DNA of 64,000 bases. Origin: Ilyonectria destructans (Eukaryota; Ascomycota; Sordariomycetes; Hypocreales; Nectriaceae). The DNA is taken from assembly GCA_020740775.1 (NCBI GenBank), contig JAHEWK010000038.1:124001-188000 (forward strand). Reading direction: 5' to 3'. The translations under genes were made by a program, and so were the position numbers. The number at the start of each line of letters is the position of its first letter. Within the stretch, counting starts at the first letter, position 1. The notes beneath the pieces were generated by a model, which was not told the origin of the DNA, did no database searches, and was given only the letters and a program-made list of their open reading frames with translations. Shown here piece after piece: positions 1-11,521 of this stretch.

Positions 1-2
1 CC

Positions 3-1805
3 TTTCAGATCGGAGATGGTGTCGTCTTTGAGAACCATCCCCATGCCCTCAGCGACGTCGCCGTGGAAGTCGTGGACAGGGAGACCCCATCGACACCACC
101 GCGGACGCCGGACCACCGAAGAGACCTCAACCAGCTGCGACCGGACCAAATCTGCGTCTATCGATCCGACAATACCCTGTCTTCCCGGCGCACCATGGTT
201 TACGTTTCCGAGTATAAGCCGCCTCACAAGTTGACCGCTCCGCATCTTCGTCTCGGTCTCCGCGCCATGGACATCCATAAGGAAGTTGTGAACCGAAAGA
301 CGATTCCAACTTCTGCAGACCCTGACGCGCGTTTCCAGTACCACGCAGAGAAGCTGACGGCATCTGCCATCACGCAGACATACCATTACATGATTGAAAG
401 TGGACTTGAATACGGGCTTTTGACTACTGGCGAGGCCATCATGTTTCTCAAGATTGACTGGGACGAACCTGAGACGCTGTACTATCATCTAGCGGAGCCT
501 GGTCCGGAGGTATCAGCTCATCCAAATAACCTCCATATCTGTACGGCTGTTGGTCAATATCTTGCGTTCACCCTCATGGCTCTCGGTTCGCCAGGAGAAC
601 GACGGGAGAATGGGCAGAAGGAACGTCAAAAAGCTATGGAGAACTTGAAGACATGGGCCGAGGACTTCGAATCGACATTCCGCTCTATTCCAGAAAATGA
701 ACGATCGGCGTCATCGGATTACTCACCTGGCCATGAACCTACGACCTACAAGGGCGTTGATCGGTCGCCGGCCTTGCCCCGTAGAAGGAAACGTCGAACC
801 GCTAAGAGCCAGATCGGTGAGGGGTCGTTGAGGAAGGACGACAGGCGGGAACCATCTGATGACGAGTCGGTGCCCAAGCCACCGGACACGCCTACGCCAA
901 CCGGACGAAATACAAGACAAGGAACTAGGCGAAGCCAGCGACTGGCGCACCGGCCGCGCGGAGGGGGTGGCGAGCAGGGTCGGCAGTACTGTACGCAGAA
1001 ATGCCTTCTCGGGATGGTCAAGGGAGGTTTTCTCGACCCAAAGTGCCCGAACGTGGCACTTCACTGCAAGAGCTGTGCTCCCGCCCGCGCACGTCATCCT
1101 GTCAATCATGAGGAATGGTTTCGCCTACTCTGGAAGCAGCTGGAACATTCTCTTGACGACGGGATCAGGCCATTGGGGGAGGGTGGTGCGCGGGGTGTGC
1201 TTTTCCAAGTGACCCTACTTGCGCATGGCTACACCTTTGTCAGCAAAGGCACGGTGCGGGCTTTCATCAAAGATCTCGAGCACGAGGCTACTGTTTACGA
1301 GCGTCTCAAGCCCATCCAAGGCGTCTACGTGCCTGTATTCCTGGGTGCCATTGACCTCCGATCGATGAACAAGATTTACTACTACGACCATCGGGTCTAT
1401 GTGGTGCACATGACATTTTTGTCCTGGGGAGGATGCAGCATCGACAAAGCGCAGAAGATTGGCGACATAAACAGGTCACTCGAAGACGAGGCCATTCGGT
1501 CATTGAGAGCCATGCATCGAGAGGGGGTGATCCACAATGATGTGCGACTTGCGAACATGTTATTCAATCCTGAGACCAACGGGGTTATGGTGATCGACTT
1601 TGAACGGGCTTTGTTACTCAAGCCGCCTCGGCGTCCGTTGGCGCAGCTGGTGCCGAACAAGCGAGCGTGGAAGTCGGAGACGATGGATATCAAGAAGGTG
1701 ACTGGTGATTCAAGCAAGCGAATTCGGTCAAGTCAAAGCTTTTCAGAGGATATTTCGTTGGCAAAGATGGCTTTCTTTGAGTGGAATGTTCACCGAGGGA
1801 TATGA
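3..1805 (+). CDS. Protein kinase-like protein (5' partial)
   Basis: The reading frame is already open at base 3 and ends at TGA 1803-1805, so the true start lies outside the window; the first in-frame start-like codon (GTG at 63) is not credible. The C-terminal part (about 1150-1720) resembles the fungal kinase-like fold: a catalytic-loop motif HNDVRLANML (about 1540-1565), with H, D and N in the usual spacing, then VIDFERA (about 1590-1610), where DFE replaces the canonical DFG. The N-terminal half (residues around YVSEYKPPHKL) resembles the extra domain of large fungal kinase-like proteins of unknown substrate. A basic, low-complexity linker (about 770-970) separates the halves. A catalytic or pseudo-kinase role is inference; no substrate can be named. 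It is the only clearly intact host gene on the left edge. Confidence 0.8.
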   Translation, partial: FQIGDGVVFENHPHALSDVAVEVVDRETPSTPPRTPDHRRDLNQLRPDQICVYRSDNTLSSRRTMVYVSEYKPPHKLTAPHLRLGLRAMDIHKEVVNRKTIPTSADPDARFQYHAEKLTASAITQTYHYMIESGLEYGLLTTGEAIMFLKIDWDEPETLYYHLAEPGPEVSAHPNNLHICTAVGQYLAFTLMALGSPGERRENGQKERQKAMENLKTWAEDFESTFRSIPENERSASSDYSPGHEPTTYKGVDRSPALPRRRKRRTAKSQIGEGSLRKDDRREPSDDESVPKPPDTPTPTGRNTRQGTRRSQRLAHRPRGGGGEQGRQYCTQKCLLGMVKGGFLDPKCPNVALHCKSCAPARARHPVNHEEWFRLLWKQLEHSLDDGIRPLGEGGARGVLFQVTLLAHGYTFVSKGTVRAFIKDLEHEATVYERLKPIQGVYVPVFLGAIDLRSMNKIYYYDHRVYVVHMTFLSWGGCSIDKAQKIGDINRSLEDEAIRSLRAMHREGVIHNDVRLANMLFNPETNGVMVIDFERALLLKPPRRPLAQLVPNKRAWKSETMDIKKVTGDSSKRIRSSQSFSEDISLAKMAFFEWNVHRGI

Positions 1806-2600
1806 GTTGCGAGAGCTCCTTGTTAGCAAATCCGAGAACGGCCGAAACGCATCGTTGTCAGTTCCATCGGGTAGATACAGTACTGCACAGTAATGTACTT
1901 GTCCAGATTTAGATACGCAGAAGTGTTCAGCCAGCCACGGACAGGCCTCGAACGGTATGCCTCTAAACCGTCGTGCAGATCATAACACTAGCAGAGCTCT
2001 TTTGCAGCTTCTTTCAGTAGTCACTTAAGGTAACTGCCATGCATGTATTAGCGCCGTCACAAAACGTTCTCGTACCACACCCCTGTTCAACTATCCTTGT
2101 GGGGATCTTCGATGTAGCTAGCTACTGCACTCCTCTCTGCCAAGGTCAAAGCGCAGCTCCGGACCCTTCTGAGTGTGACGCCGAATCTGCATTGGGTTCC
2201 CGACCAGAAGTTTACCCGTGATTCCTCGCAGACCAGGCCACTTCTCCATGAGGCAAGCAGAGAAGTGAGACTCTACTCTCGGCAACTTGGGAGAGCTTTA
2301 ACAATCAAACTGTGATTCACGCGCCTAGCGAGTATTGCAAAGGGCCTCAATTAGTCGAAAATTTTGTTCTGATAGACACACACATCGTGTTAACCCATCT
2401 TTGATCTCATCTTCCTATCGTCTACACCTGGAGCTCCGGATAACATGCCACAGAAAGTGTGACAGGTCGAATGCCTTCAGGGGTAACGCTCGGAACGACC
2501 CGACTCGTTACCGAAGCGTCCCCACCGAACGTGACCCTTTTAATCTGCAACATTTCCCTTCGGCGTGATAGTTCCTTTCTCTTTCTCTCTAGCTTAACAA
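1806..2600. other. Intergenic, no gene seen
   Basis: Downstream of the kinase-like gene. Only short, unconvincing reading frames occur on either strand; I see no RNA gene, repeat or element end here. Confidence 0.5.
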
Positions 2601-2626
2601 TAAAACAGCATTTGGCCCTCACAACT

Positions 2627-2815
2627 TTTAAGGCACCTGTGAATGCAGCCTTTCACAAGCTGGCCGCCTATGCCAGCCGTGGGGTCGAGGATTTTGTGTA
2701 CTGCGACGGCGAGAATCCCTTCTTGGAGGGGAGCACCATCTTTCGAGGCAGAGGGGCCCTCGTGGATACATTTGATCCCGAGTTTGAGCGGCCCTATGCC
2801 GGCGATGTTCGGTTG
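2627..2815 (+). pseudogene. Unrecognised exon-like fragment
   Basis: An open stretch reads like a real protein segment (for example RGVEDFVYCDGENPFLEG, then RGALVDTFDPEFERPYAGDV), with balanced composition and no stops, but it has no credible start or continuation on either side. It may be a single surviving exon of a decayed host gene. I do not recognise the family. The opposite strand is also open here, which weakens the case. Confidence 0.3.
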
Positions 2816-2949
2816 TTTGTTTCCTTTATAGCCACTTCCTTTTCTCTTCTAGCAGCCCGTATTGCTCTCCCATCACTCTACATTAGATAGCACACAATAG
2901 TATCTCCTGTCCCGGCGTTTCTTTCTTTCAATTCGATGTGCCCGAGATC

Positions 2950-5900
2950 GTGGACTTCAATGGCTGCAGCAGCTTGCCGTCGTGCGCTGTCACGCGTCCT
3001 GTTGCCCGTTAGCCTTGACACGATCCGTCGATGCAGATCTTGAGCTGGTTGACTCCAATGTTCTTAGCCTAGTAGACCCCATGAAGCGCCATGCTGGGGA
3101 CGAGGTTGAAGAGACCTCTGAGGTTTGGTGGTTAGCGAGTAAGATTCTTCAAGAGGGGGGCAGTGGGAAATGGGAGATCTTACCCAAGGGCGATGACGGT
3201 TTGAAGCTCGAAAGCAGCCTTGGTCAGGTGCACCATCGACGTCAAGGCTATCTCCATAAACTCCTTCCACTCCTCCGGGAGGGAGGGAATCGCGACGCCG
3301 GAGCCTTGAGTGGCATAAAAGGCCTCAAATTTGCCAACCCGCACCCACAGCGGCTCGAAGGTATTAGACAAGATGGATTGGTGGGAACAGCTTATTGACG
3401 ATAGAAGATCTTGTCCCCCTCTCTAACAGAGGGCTCGTAGCAGTTCTATTTATACAGGTGCCCTCATCGTCATAGGGACTACAATAAGGTTTCTCCTAAG
3501 ACCGGATCCAAAGGATCCGGGTCTTTGAGACCGGCTTGCTAGAGATCCGTGTGACGGGACAGGAGCACGAACGAGGTCGAGTGCGACTTGGGCAAAATGA
3601 TTGTTTACAAGGAGAGAAAGAGATTCCTAAGGAAAGCTCTGACTTAAGCTATTTACACAATATTCATAAAGTGAAAATATTCATAAAGTATGAAAGTCAC
3701 ATGATCGTTCCCTCACAATCCGGGTCTCTGAGACCGGGCTGTGGTCTCAATGGTTGATAGATGCAACATAGGGCTTTCCTAGCATATCTGTTCCGTCTGA
3801 CAGAAGGTATGGCAGAATTTCTTCCACACTGTTGGGTCATTGAGGTACTTGAAGACAATGCCTGGGATCTAGGAGCAAACAGTCAGAAATAGATAAGCGA
3901 GTGGAGCAGAGGAGGAGTTGAGGACGCACCCATCTCTCTTCGGTGGCGAGAAGCTGCTGCTCCGCCGTCATTCCTCCGTATGTGTCGAGAGCTGTGGACT
4001 ACATGCCGCCAACGTGGGGCCCTTCATGCGGCTGGGTCGGGCCTTGAGGAACTGAGAGACTTACTCGTCATCCATTTATAGACTTGCATTCCGAGGGTTC
4101 TTTGCAGATTCGAGTTAGCAATATGGTATTTCAGTACGTTATACCCAGCCACCCAGATACAAAGATGGATGTACGGACCTACTTGACGGTAGTGTTCGGA
4201 CACGTCGCAGGAGCAAGACATGGGGAGGGGAAGAAGGTCCACTCCATGAAGTGCTGTAGTCCATCGACATCTGTTCCCGTTAACCAACACCGTCTCAACC
4301 ATGACACCTAAAAAAAGCACCTACATCGACAGTGTCAACCTCAAAGAGGCGCAGGTCGCTGAACAAGCCTAGGCTGACCTTGAGACCGAACTTCAAGTCA
4401 ATGTTCAGCCCAAACTGCCGCCGTCGCCCCCAGAGTTGTAGATGACGTTGTGGTTATCCACGGAGACCCTGTTGTCGTCGCGCTCGACGTTCCTGGTGCC
4501 CAGCTTGTCTTCCGGGTTGGGCAGGAAGCTGACGTTGAAGTCTCCAAAGCCGGACTTCATGCGGATGCTGAGCTTTCCGTCAAAATAGGGCGCGCTGGGG
4601 CTGGCGGCGCTCGCATCGGTGTTGTTGAAGGATGCAAATGTGAAGGGTTCTAATAGTGTAAATTACAGCTATATAGTCCTCATGCGTTTTACATTCGAGC
4701 TGAGGAAAGAAGAAGGAAAGAAAGGGAAAAGGACAGAAATCCTTCACCAAAATAGACTAAGTCGGTACTAGAGCAACAGTGCTCAGACCGACAAGGCACT
4801 GCCTTGTCCAGCAGGGTCTAGCCCGTTACAGCAAGTATGTAGTCGGTCTTGTAGTACGGCTGGAAGGTCATACAAGTTTTGTCGGTTGGTTGCAGCGTGT
4901 GGCCTTTGAGCCTGATGGGCTTGGTATGGGTGGATGCTTGGTTGCCCTTTCTGGCCTTGTCGAAGTCAACCTCGCCGACGCCTCCAACGGAAAAAGGCCT
5001 GGTCAGACTCTCCCTCTACGTTGAGCCAGCGGTTGGCTTGTTTGACGTTGAACACGTTGTCCATTGAGGCCTATGTTGTTCCATTAGATCAGCGAGCAGG
5101 CAGTCTGTGCTAGGTATGGGACTTGCGACTTACAATCATGAAGCCGTAAGTGAAATCGGGTTTGAACTTGCCCCGGACATGGGCTCCAAAGTTAAGCTCG
5201 TACCGGTAGCCCTCCCCATCAAACTTACAATTTTCGACCGTGCCTCCGAAGAGAGGAGTGTCGGCTTCTTTGTCTAGGTGCCTTTTGCCTTCGTTCTTGT
5301 GCGTTTCGGCATTCTTGTACATGGTCCGCCAGTCGCCTGGCACTCGGCGAAGAATTGCTTTGTGACCCTACGGGCCAGAGCATCACCTGACTAGATTCCT
5401 GGAGAGTCGACAGCGGCGTTCCAGTAGTCTCAGACGTTGTAGTCGATGCGGATCTTGGCGTTTCCAGCGTGTGGTTCAGGTAATCGGGTTCGTGTCGAAG
5501 GCAAGTTCAAAGACTGTTGCGTAGCAGTTCTGCGCGAGTGGGAAGGTGGCAGGCTTTGATCTGCAAAAGAGTTTAGTAAAAACAGAACAGGCGGAGGCTG
5601 ATGGATGGTTGCCGACCTTCAGATACTTTCAGGAGTTGGGAGCGCACTAGGTATACAAGTGTGTGCCAGCAAGATTGACCAGGAAACGGAGTTTGAAGTG
5701 TTCAACCTACATTATCGGGCATCTCAACAATAGTGCCCTCAACACCTCTCTCCATGACCCGGAAGCAGCCCTCAACGTCCTCGCTTAGACACACAACTGT
5801 GGTTGTCTGGATCTCGTTCTTGGGCTGGCCAAGCACGTTCGGATGGCAGCCAAGGGCCAGAGGCTCAGGCTCGTCCTTGCTCTTCTTGAGCTACAAAAAC

Positions 5901-6190
5901 CGCGTGCGAGTCGCCGGTGACGAGGACGAAACCAAAGCAGTCTGGTTGGGGTTTCGATCTCACTGGCCTCGATGTCCTTGAGATCGAAATGACTAAGGTA
6001 CCAGTCTGAAGAGGGCGCAGTAAAGGTGACAATGTAGTCGTGACCGCTCGCGTTAATGCATCCCGCAGTTCTCTCCTGAGAGCCACGTACCGGGGATTCT
6101 TAGCATCCCCGTCTGAGCCGTCGCGGTCGTTAGCGCTGGGACATTCCCAGTCTGACAATGTCAGTAATTTTTTATGCACAGGAGGCTCAT
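2950..6190 (-). pseudogene. Relic of a class V (subgroup C) chitinase-type C-terminal region
   Basis: Reading down the minus strand, coherent protein pieces occur in the same order but in shifting frames: DYIVTFTAPSSDWYLSHFDL (about 6040-6000), a piece ending CFRVMERGVEGTIVEMPDN (about 5720), GEGYRYELNFGAHVRG...DFTYGFMI (about 5220-5134), MDNVFNVKQANRWLNVEGE (about 5070), a block containing GFGDFNVSFLPNPEDKLG (about 4570-4500), TYGGMTAEQQLLATEERW (about 3980-3930), IPGIVFKYLNDPTVWKKF (about 3868-3800), and a block with IPSLPEEWKEFMEIALTSMV (about 3300-3220). Two introns are clear: 5071-5133 (GTAAGT...ATAG, 63 nt) and 3869-3929 (GTGCGT...CTAG, 61 nt). The order and motifs match my recollection of the long C-terminal extension of LysM/GH18 fungal chitinases; the GH18 domain itself is absent. 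Several frameshifts and stops make it inactive. Confidence 0.55.
3395..3752 (-). repeat. LTR-like insertion splitting the chitinase relic
   Basis: About 360 bp without coding sense separates two consecutive parts of the chitinase-type relic. On the minus strand it holds a TATA-like TATAAATAG (near 3447), begins near TGAGACC and ends near CGTCA, and has GGTCTC/CCGGATCC inverted motifs. This could be a solo LTR, but I could not define a convincing target duplication, so it could also be intronic or other insertion DNA. Confidence 0.3.
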
Positions 6191-7367
6191 AGCCCTAATT
6201 TGATCTCCAGGGACGTCACTCTTTTTGGGCACGGCTAGAGTGAAAAGACCTGAGGGCATGGCCACCAGGGGCAGGAAATAAACAGCCCGCAACCCTCACC
6301 GAAATCTGCAAGAGCCATCAATTAGCATCAGATCCGAATCCCATGTGGCATGGTGATATATGATACTTACCGACACCGTCGTAGCATACTGGGAAAGAAA
6401 TCCCAAAAGGTTGATGATCAAAGTGGTCCTGTTCTCCTTGAGAGCGAGCGACGGGGAGGTATCTTGCCAAGGGCTAGGGTCTCTGAAGGTCCGACCATCA
6501 GGGTAATGATAATCTTGAGATCTAGGTTCCTAGCCTTGGCTTTCGATGGTCTTGTATGTCTGATGATGATCAGTGTTTGGAATTGGCGGAAAACACAGGC
6601 GGACAAACTTTTCTCCCACATCTGTACGTTTCTTATAGATCACTGTAGGTATCTCTATCACTTTCGCGTCCCGCCAGAACAACTAGGGACTTACCCGAGA
6701 GTGTGTAGGTTTGTTGGCCTCGCTCTCATTACTACGTCCACCAAGAGTTGCCTGATAAATCCTCGATTGATGCCCTACTCTCACTGTTAGAACCTCTCCA
6801 CATGATTTGGAGGTCACCACGCGGCTTTGATCCACTACCCGATCCCCAGGTGAGGGATTGCGAAATAAAAACTTCATCGGTAATGCCAAAGGAAATCGGC
6901 CCTGAATGGTCTTTCTTTGTTCCACCGAGCGTGGTATGCGGGAACAAATGTAAGTCTGTCGGCTTCTCAAAACTCAGTCGTATCTACTTGCCGTCAATCG
7001 TTTCGATACTAACATAAATATCCAGCGGGTACCCGACCTGGTTCGCACGATCACTGCAAGATTGAGATAGCCCTTTGACTACGGTTAGTTATGCATGCCG
7101 TGTCCTTTCCTCGAAAATTCAGTCTGCAGCTTCTTTCAGCCAAGGCACTCAGACTATCAGAATGACAATCTACGTGATTGCGGGCAATAGCCCTACAATC
7201 ATCTGCCAGTACTGAGTCATCAGCACGCAGAAACATCGAACTGACTACGATTCCAGCGTCGGCAAGTCCAAATCGAGACCCGGACAGTACGTCTCGCAAG
7301 CTGCTGAAAGTCATTAGGATCGTGCATTCCCATCGACTGATCTCCGCGTGATGGAGGGAGACCCTCT
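6190..7367. other. Intergenic or decayed DNA
   Basis: No convincing gene. The minus strand may hold more degraded upstream sequence of the chitinase-type relic (fragments around 6200-6300), and the plus strand has a weak reading frame 6748-7017, but nothing can be assigned. Confidence 0.35.
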
Positions 7368-8003
7368 TTGTCCCTACGTAAGCACGTAAGCCTTTCGAAA
7401 GGCGATGCAGATGATAAATACCATCATTACCGGCTGGTGGGTTCTCAGTACGTTTCCAGACGAGAAGAGGAGTTCAGGCCAATAAATCCACTTTGCAAAC
7501 CCCTAGTTCTTCCAGAAGAATTCAATCGGTTACAAATACTGTCCTACAAGGACGCCGATTGGTTATCTCTAGTTTCCGCCATTGAGAAGGAGAATTACAA
7601 GTTACGCGCCTCCTCGGAGGGCCTGCGGCTTTGCGGTCAGGGCGAAGACGACGATCTCTTCCTCGATCTCTATGACAAGGAATTGCTCTAGAAGAATGGC
7701 TTATCATCTGGAAGCCTGGGTGGTCTGCAACTCCTTATCGATCCAACGACCTTCCTACATGACATGGAGACAAGCTGTTTGCGTTCCCGGGAGCTTACTC
7801 TACGACGCAAGTACATGACCCTGCCCCGTCCTAACGGTACCGTCCATGAGAGCTTCTTGAAGTACGAGGCCGGTCGGCCTCGCAAATCCGGCTACGTACC
7901 TGCATCGGGGGTTTCCACCGAGGTTCTCGAACGGAGACGGTCTGGTCATGAGTTCTGTCACCTGGCAATGTTGGAAGACTCACAGGAAGACGGACGAGTT
8001 TGA
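7368..8003 (+). pseudogene. Unrecognised protein fragment, broken
   Basis: The frame from 7368 encodes a charged protein segment (for example LVLPEEFNRLQILSYKDADW) up to TAG 7689-7691. Protein-like sequence continues at once in another frame (GLSSGSLGGLQLLIDPTTFL, then RKYMTLPRPNGTVHESFLKY) to TGA 8001-8003. The change of frame across a stop suggests one gene with a small indel, or an unmarked intron. I do not recognise the family. It has no neighbours to help assign a function. Confidence 0.35.
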
Positions 8004-9814
8004 ACAGCATCTCTGATTTAATGGTGAGACTTTTCGGTTACTAAGAGAATGCCACAACGATAGATTTGAACCTCCCCTATTCGGGGCTTTTCAGGGGAAC
8101 TTGGTGTATTTTACTTACTCGCGTGGTTTTGCATCTCGATGCTCGGATCTGTAAGGTTGCAGAAGACTAATGAGCGAAGCCAGCCGCCCCGGCATCAAAG
8201 ATGCCAGGACTTGGTAAGATGCCCTATAGTCTTTTTGTCTTGTTGCGTGCGAAATGAGATTATGGATGATGGACTGCCCTCTAAGAAGTCTAATTGCTCC
8301 GAGTCATGGCACTTGGCCGCTTACTGAGGGAAAGGAGTGGCCTCTTAGTTACGTCTCTCGTTCTCTCGTCTCGCTTTCGCAAATGGTGGCAATGAAAGCT
8401 GAGATGCCGTATAAGAGGGCCTAGAGGATAGTTTCCTTTTCCAACTATCAAAGGAAACAGAAGAAAAAATACGGGATATGCAAAGGCATCCAGGAAGTCA
8501 TAAGGTCAACCTAAGTAGATCCCTCCCAAGCACAAGTAAATATTTTTCAAACCTCGTATGACTTGATCCGAAGCCTTGACTGGTGAGAGTGAAAGAATAC
8601 AAGGTGTATGCTGCTTGAAGATAAAGCAAGTGATTCCCTCACCCTCTTCCCCAAATGCGCCAAGGGGTACGCACAAGTCCTTACCCTTGTCGTGCTGGAT
8701 GGCACTCTCTCCAGCCTCAATCACCAGGAGGAACTGAGCGAGGAGTGTGTACTCCTGAGAAGCCAAAGGCTTTTGTCGCTCCTACCCTTGACTGCAGTAC
8801 AAGGAAATCAGGATAAGGCCTCGCTTGTTGTTGATTATCACTGCTTCCATCATTCACCTGGTCAAACTCGTGAGAAGTCATCTGATATGCCTTCAATTCG
8901 AAATCACGACGAACTCACATTCATCCTTGAATACACTCTGAGGAGACACAGCGAATGTTAGGGACCAAGCCCCCGAGTTGGTACATATATATAGGTGAAT
9001 CGCCGGCCATTTAGGACACTTGACAATGAGGCGGAAAGGAGAGTGGTGCGACTAGGTATCTTGTGGGGTGGTGTAAATTGGACTTCGGCGGCGGGGTATC
9101 CTCTTTTCAGACGACGGCCTAAAAACGACCTTCGGCGTACTTGTCTAAAAGCAGCCGCCGTGCTGGGACTGCGATTCGCGACCACCCAATCCGTTCGCCC
9201 CAATAGGCTTCCACTTTTCTCTCTCTCCGTTCGCTGGAAAAACAGTCTATTTTGGTCGTTCGTAGCCATGACATTGATACAGTATAGTTACCTCTGAGAT
9301 TGGGGCTAACTAATTTTGATCTCTTCGCCTTACGTCTTGTATCTATTGGACCTTTAATTGACCATGTTCGCTCACAATGAGATATGCTACATTTTGGCTC
9401 CTTTTGGGTCTTTGTGGGCCATCCATCGATTTCTGCTCCGGCTTGGCCACATTCACACTGTCGCACTTCCGGGAATGCTGCCGCGGCTTGGCACAGCGAA
9501 GTCTGAAGACTCGCCCGTCGATTGGCGTTTGTTGGCTGCGTGGGGTCTCCACGGCTCAGCGGGATGTAGTAGCCCCGCATCTCTTCCTTTCATGAAATGT
9601 TCTGTCGCTCCATTTCTGCCCTCCCGCCGCGAACGAAGCTGACACGCGCGTTCCAGCTCAAACGGCAACTCAGCACCCCGCTCCTCATACAGAAACTAGC
9701 ATCATTACTCCCCAACATCGGGTACAACTGATGCGCTGAGGAGCCCGGCCCAGGACGTGTGAGCGCCAATCGTCTGCGGGACAAGCTTCAGGGCCTGGTG
9801 TCAGTCGGGGGGTA
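8004..9814. other. No gene seen
   Basis: Only short overlapping reading frames are present on both strands. A minus-strand frame at 8506-8766 has slightly protein-like composition, but nothing supports it. No element termini were identified. Confidence 0.4.
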
Positions 9815-9994
9815 TCAAACCCTAAAATATGCTGACACCCTCACCGGCGGTGGGGAGGGTGTAATACAGTCCGAAGGATGTATCTCTATGCGTGACATTT
9901 TTTCGCACTCTCTGTGTACTAGAGCGACGTCATCAAGAAAAAACAGGTTGGAATAGTGGCCGGTCAAGTTGCTGTTGCTTGCGCCGGTCTGGTC

Positions 9995-10046
9995 GAAGCA
10001 TTGCATTCGCACGTTCTTCGTCAAGAACGTGCGAATGCAATGCTTC
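9995..10046. repeat. Perfect 24-bp inverted repeat with 4-nt loop
   Basis: Arms 9995-10018 and 10023-10046 are exact reverse complements around the spacer CGTC. It lies inside the 3' part of the Helitron N-terminal frame. Such a near-perfect palindrome is not expected from protein coding and may mark a fold-back rearrangement. Confidence 0.9.
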
Positions 10047-11211
10047 CATCTCTGTATCCTCTGGTAGTATACTGGTAGATCTGGCACTGCAGACTGGTGA
10101 ACCTCATCTGGCTCAACGTCGTCATTCTCGATGTCACCCAAACTAGCTGACAGAGGATCGGTGACTTCCACAGTAGCAACCTGATCAAGTACATCGCCAT
10201 CTTCGGGCAGCACTGACATCCGCTTCTGGCAGACAGTAATATCTCGGTAGCCTGGGTGGTTACGAGACAGGAAATCCAGCCACTCCTGGAGACAACGACG
10301 GCGTACGCGGAACTGGCGTCTGAATTGGCGGTTAAGGTGAGCTTGTTCGCTTGCATTAGGAGGGCGTAGCAGGATAACATCTAATTCAGGGGGTAAAAGG
10401 GGAAGTTGGCGATACACTCTGCCAACATCGCGGAGAAAGGGCACAATATGGCCACGATATTTATATTGCTGCCCTCGAACCTGCATGACGTTCACGAACA
10501 CATGAACTGGAGCAATTAGCATCTCTTCTACTATTGTCAATTGGGGGAGGAACGTAGGGATTAAGCCAAAATCCAAGTGATTTTCGGCAGAAAAAAACCA
10601 AGGCTCATCCTCCTTTTCGTTCTCGTCCTTGGCAATGCAACGCTTGCAAATACCATCTTTCAAGCCCATATCAAACCATGTCTCTTGACAGCGAGCGCAG
10701 TGTTCCATTCGGTCGTTTTCCAGCTCCGTCCAGAACTTCTGCAGGAGCTCCTTATCTCTATCAGACAACGGGAAATGGGACAGATCACGCATCCAGTCAG
10801 GATCCGGAAGCTCGAAATCTCGACGTTGCATGAAAGGTGAGCGGGGATGTCTCCCCCGGGCTGGTCTCGGCCAAATAGGAAAACTCGGTACCGGAGATTC
10901 GATCGGCGTTCCAAGTCGTACGCCTTCTTGAGAAGCAATTGAGGGACCTGGTGGGGAAGTAATCGGCGCGCCTGCTCGTGTTGACGTAGCAATTGGTGTT
11001 CCCAGCAGAATATATTCTTGTGGGTTAATTAGTGTACGTAATTGCAAGTCTATCAATGGCAATCTTTCTCGACGTATTGGGGATAACTCAGCTTGTTCTG
11101 CAGAACGCTTAGGGGCGGCTGAGGCCTGCCGATTCCTACAGCAGTGCTCGCAATAGTCCAATCAGTCCGTCTAAACTCCCCAGACTGTCCATTTAGTCCG
11201 TCCGACTTGGT

Positions 11212-11273
11212 CAGACTAGACCAGCAGTCTAGCCGAGATGCCCAGACTAGACCAGCAGTCTAGCCGAGATGCC
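11212..11273. repeat. Left subterminal tandem repeat of hAT 1 (2 x 31 bp)
   Basis: Units 11212-11242 and 11243-11273 are identical, rich in CAGACTAGAC/GTCTAG motifs. Subterminal repeats of this kind usually bind hAT transposase (family knowledge; binding here is inference). Confidence 0.9.
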
Positions 11274-11521
11274 CAGACTGGACTATTAGTCCGTCTGTCG
11301 CCTTTAGACCAGACTACAATACAGACTACAGTCTAGACTAATAGGCTAGACCTCATAAACGACGTCTAGCTCTCCCTTCTACCTCTGGCCCCAAGCTACC
11401 CACCACATAACTAATACACTATTACCTGATCATGTCTCTTCCGCTAGCCTACCCACAAAGTTCCTAAACATCAGGCATAGTATCCGTAGCTGCCGGAGCA
11501 ACATAGCCATGCTATAATTCA

